Origin: Alphaproteobacteria bacterium UBA6347
GTDB lineage: Bacteria > Pseudomonadota > Alphaproteobacteria > CAAGCB01 > CAG-977
Reading direction: 5' to 3'
DNA length: 7,285 nt
Assembly: GCA_002440235.1 (NCBI GenBank)
Contig: DJRZ01000032.1
Span: forward strand, 2,513 to 9,797
A program made the translations under genes and the position numbers. Each line of letters begins with the position of its first letter. Positions within the stretch are counted from its first letter, which is position 1. Shown here piece after piece: positions 6,659 to 7,285 of the stretch. A model generated the notes under the pieces. It was not told the DNA's origin and made no database searches. It worked only from the letters and a program-made list of their open reading frames with translations.

Positions 6659-7285
6659 GAACGGCGTTCCACGATGTAGCGCGCCAGATCGCGCAACAGA
6701 TCGGCTTTGTCGTCGAAGCATTCCAGCGACGCGATCGCCTGATAGGACAGCGCGTTCGCCTGTTCTTTGGCTTTTTCCAGCCCCAGCAGGGAAATGAACG
6801 TCGCTTTGTGCGCGTCCAAATCCTTGCGCACCGCCTTGCCCATCGAATCGGCGTCGCCTTCGACGTCCAGAATGTCGTCCGCGATCTGGAACGCCAGACC
6901 GATGTCGCGGGCGTAGTTTTTCAAAACCTGCCTGTTGTCGTAGGACGCCTTGCCCATAATCGCGCCCGCTTCGCACGCGAAGGCGAACAGGCGTCCCGTT
7001 TTCATCTGCTGCAAGCGAATAATCCCCGGCATGTCCATGTCGTCCATCTGTTCTGCCAGAATGTCAAGCATCTGCCCGCCGATCATGCCGTTCATGCCGG
7101 CGGCTTTGGACAGTTCGGCGATCAGCTGGCAGCGCACGGCGGGTTCGAACAGCGTTTCGTCCGCGGCGACGACGCCGAAAGCGCGCGTCAACAGCGCGTC
7201 GCCCGCCAGAATGGCGGTCGCTTCGTCAAACCGTTTGTGGCAGGTCGGCTGACCGCGGCGCATGTCGTCGTTGTCCATCGCGGGC
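6655..7285 (-). CDS. ispA: Polyprenyl (farnesyl/geranylgeranyl) diphosphate synthase, 5' end outside window
   Basis: The visible 209 residues are the C-terminal part of an IspA-type short-chain trans-prenyltransferase, which extends dimethylallyl diphosphate with isopentenyl diphosphate. The frame stays open through the right edge, entering as [11 protein letters not shown]. This is the end of the first Asp-rich region (DDLPAMDxDDxRRG), so the Met at 7278 is internal and roughly 85-90 residues are missing. Other motifs are [32 protein letters not shown], the second Asp-rich motif DDILD (6865-6879) in [14 protein letters not shown], and KATFISLLG. The ending LARYIVERR is typical. Whether the product is C15 or C20 cannot be judged, because the residues before the first Asp-rich motif are absent. 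The stop overlaps the dxs start as ATGA, fitting a shared isoprenoid operon whose promoter lies further right. Confidence 0.93.
   Translation of the reverse strand, partial: PAMDNDDMRRGQPTCHKRFDEATAILAGDALLTRAFGVVAADETLFEPAVRCQLIAELSKAAGMNGMIGGQMLDILAEQMDDMDMPGIIRLQQMKTGRLFAFACEAGAIMGKASYDNRQVLKNYARDIGLAFQIADDILDVEGDADSMGKAVRKDLDAHKATFISLLGLEKAKEQANALSYQAIASLECFDDKADLLRDLARYIVERRS

Noticed and set aside
5498..6679. Plus-strand 393-codon frame opposite dxs, and the 298-codon frame at 4050-4946
   Set aside because: Both lie antisense to genes whose products match Dxs and TlyA over their full length; their translations are Arg/Gln-rich without motifs.
4728..6976. Continuation of the dxs frame upstream to 6976, and of the tlyA frame upstream to 5294, as longer proteins
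   Set aside because: The upstream parts are out-of-frame readings of the preceding genes. The ATG at 6658 and 4727 give normal family lengths and 4-base overlaps with the preceding stops.
1..7285. Mobile element, CRISPR array, tRNA or rRNA genes
   Set aside because: No transposase or integrase motif, terminal inverted repeats, regular spacer-repeat pattern or cloverleaf-like segment was seen on either strand.

Overview
The window is GC-rich and nearly all coding, and every gene I can support lies on the minus strand, so transcription runs from right to left. Two regions can be seen. The right half (about 3984-7285) is a tight housekeeping block: the 3' part of a short-chain polyprenyl diphosphate synthase gene (ispA type), dxs for 1-deoxy-D-xylulose-5-phosphate synthase, and tlyA for an S4-domain rRNA 2'-O-methyltransferase. 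Each junction is a 4-base ATGA overlap, which points to one mRNA and coupled translation. Dxs makes the first committed intermediate of the non-mevalonate isoprenoid pathway and the IspA-type enzyme condenses its C5 end products. TlyA acts on ribosomes and is a common neighbour of these genes.

The left half (1-3905) is the 5' part of one very large gene that runs off the left edge: 1301 codons with no stop. It encodes a signal peptide, a short Trp-containing segment, and then a long Gly/Thr/Asn/Ala-rich array of beta-strand repeats like the passengers of autotransporters and related surface proteins. Its C-terminus, where a beta-barrel, PEP-CTERM tag or other anchor would settle the secretion route, is outside the window. 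A 78-base gap separates it from tlyA. That gap holds a good ribosome binding site, a TATGAT -10-like box and only a weak hairpin, so the gene may have its own promoter, receive read-through, or both.

A signal peptide followed by an autotransporter-like passenger suggests a Gram-negative bacterium. The ispA-dxs-tlyA order and the wording of Dxs motifs look most like Alphaproteobacteria, but this is an impression from memory and not a phylogenetic result.

I see no tRNA, rRNA, CRISPR array, insertion sequence or clearly new multi-gene system. The points most worth a second look are in the large surface protein: a nine-G tract inside the coding sequence (a possible slippage site), an isolated close cysteine pair, and codon use so biased that the opposite strand stays open for 1212 codons and can fool gene callers.
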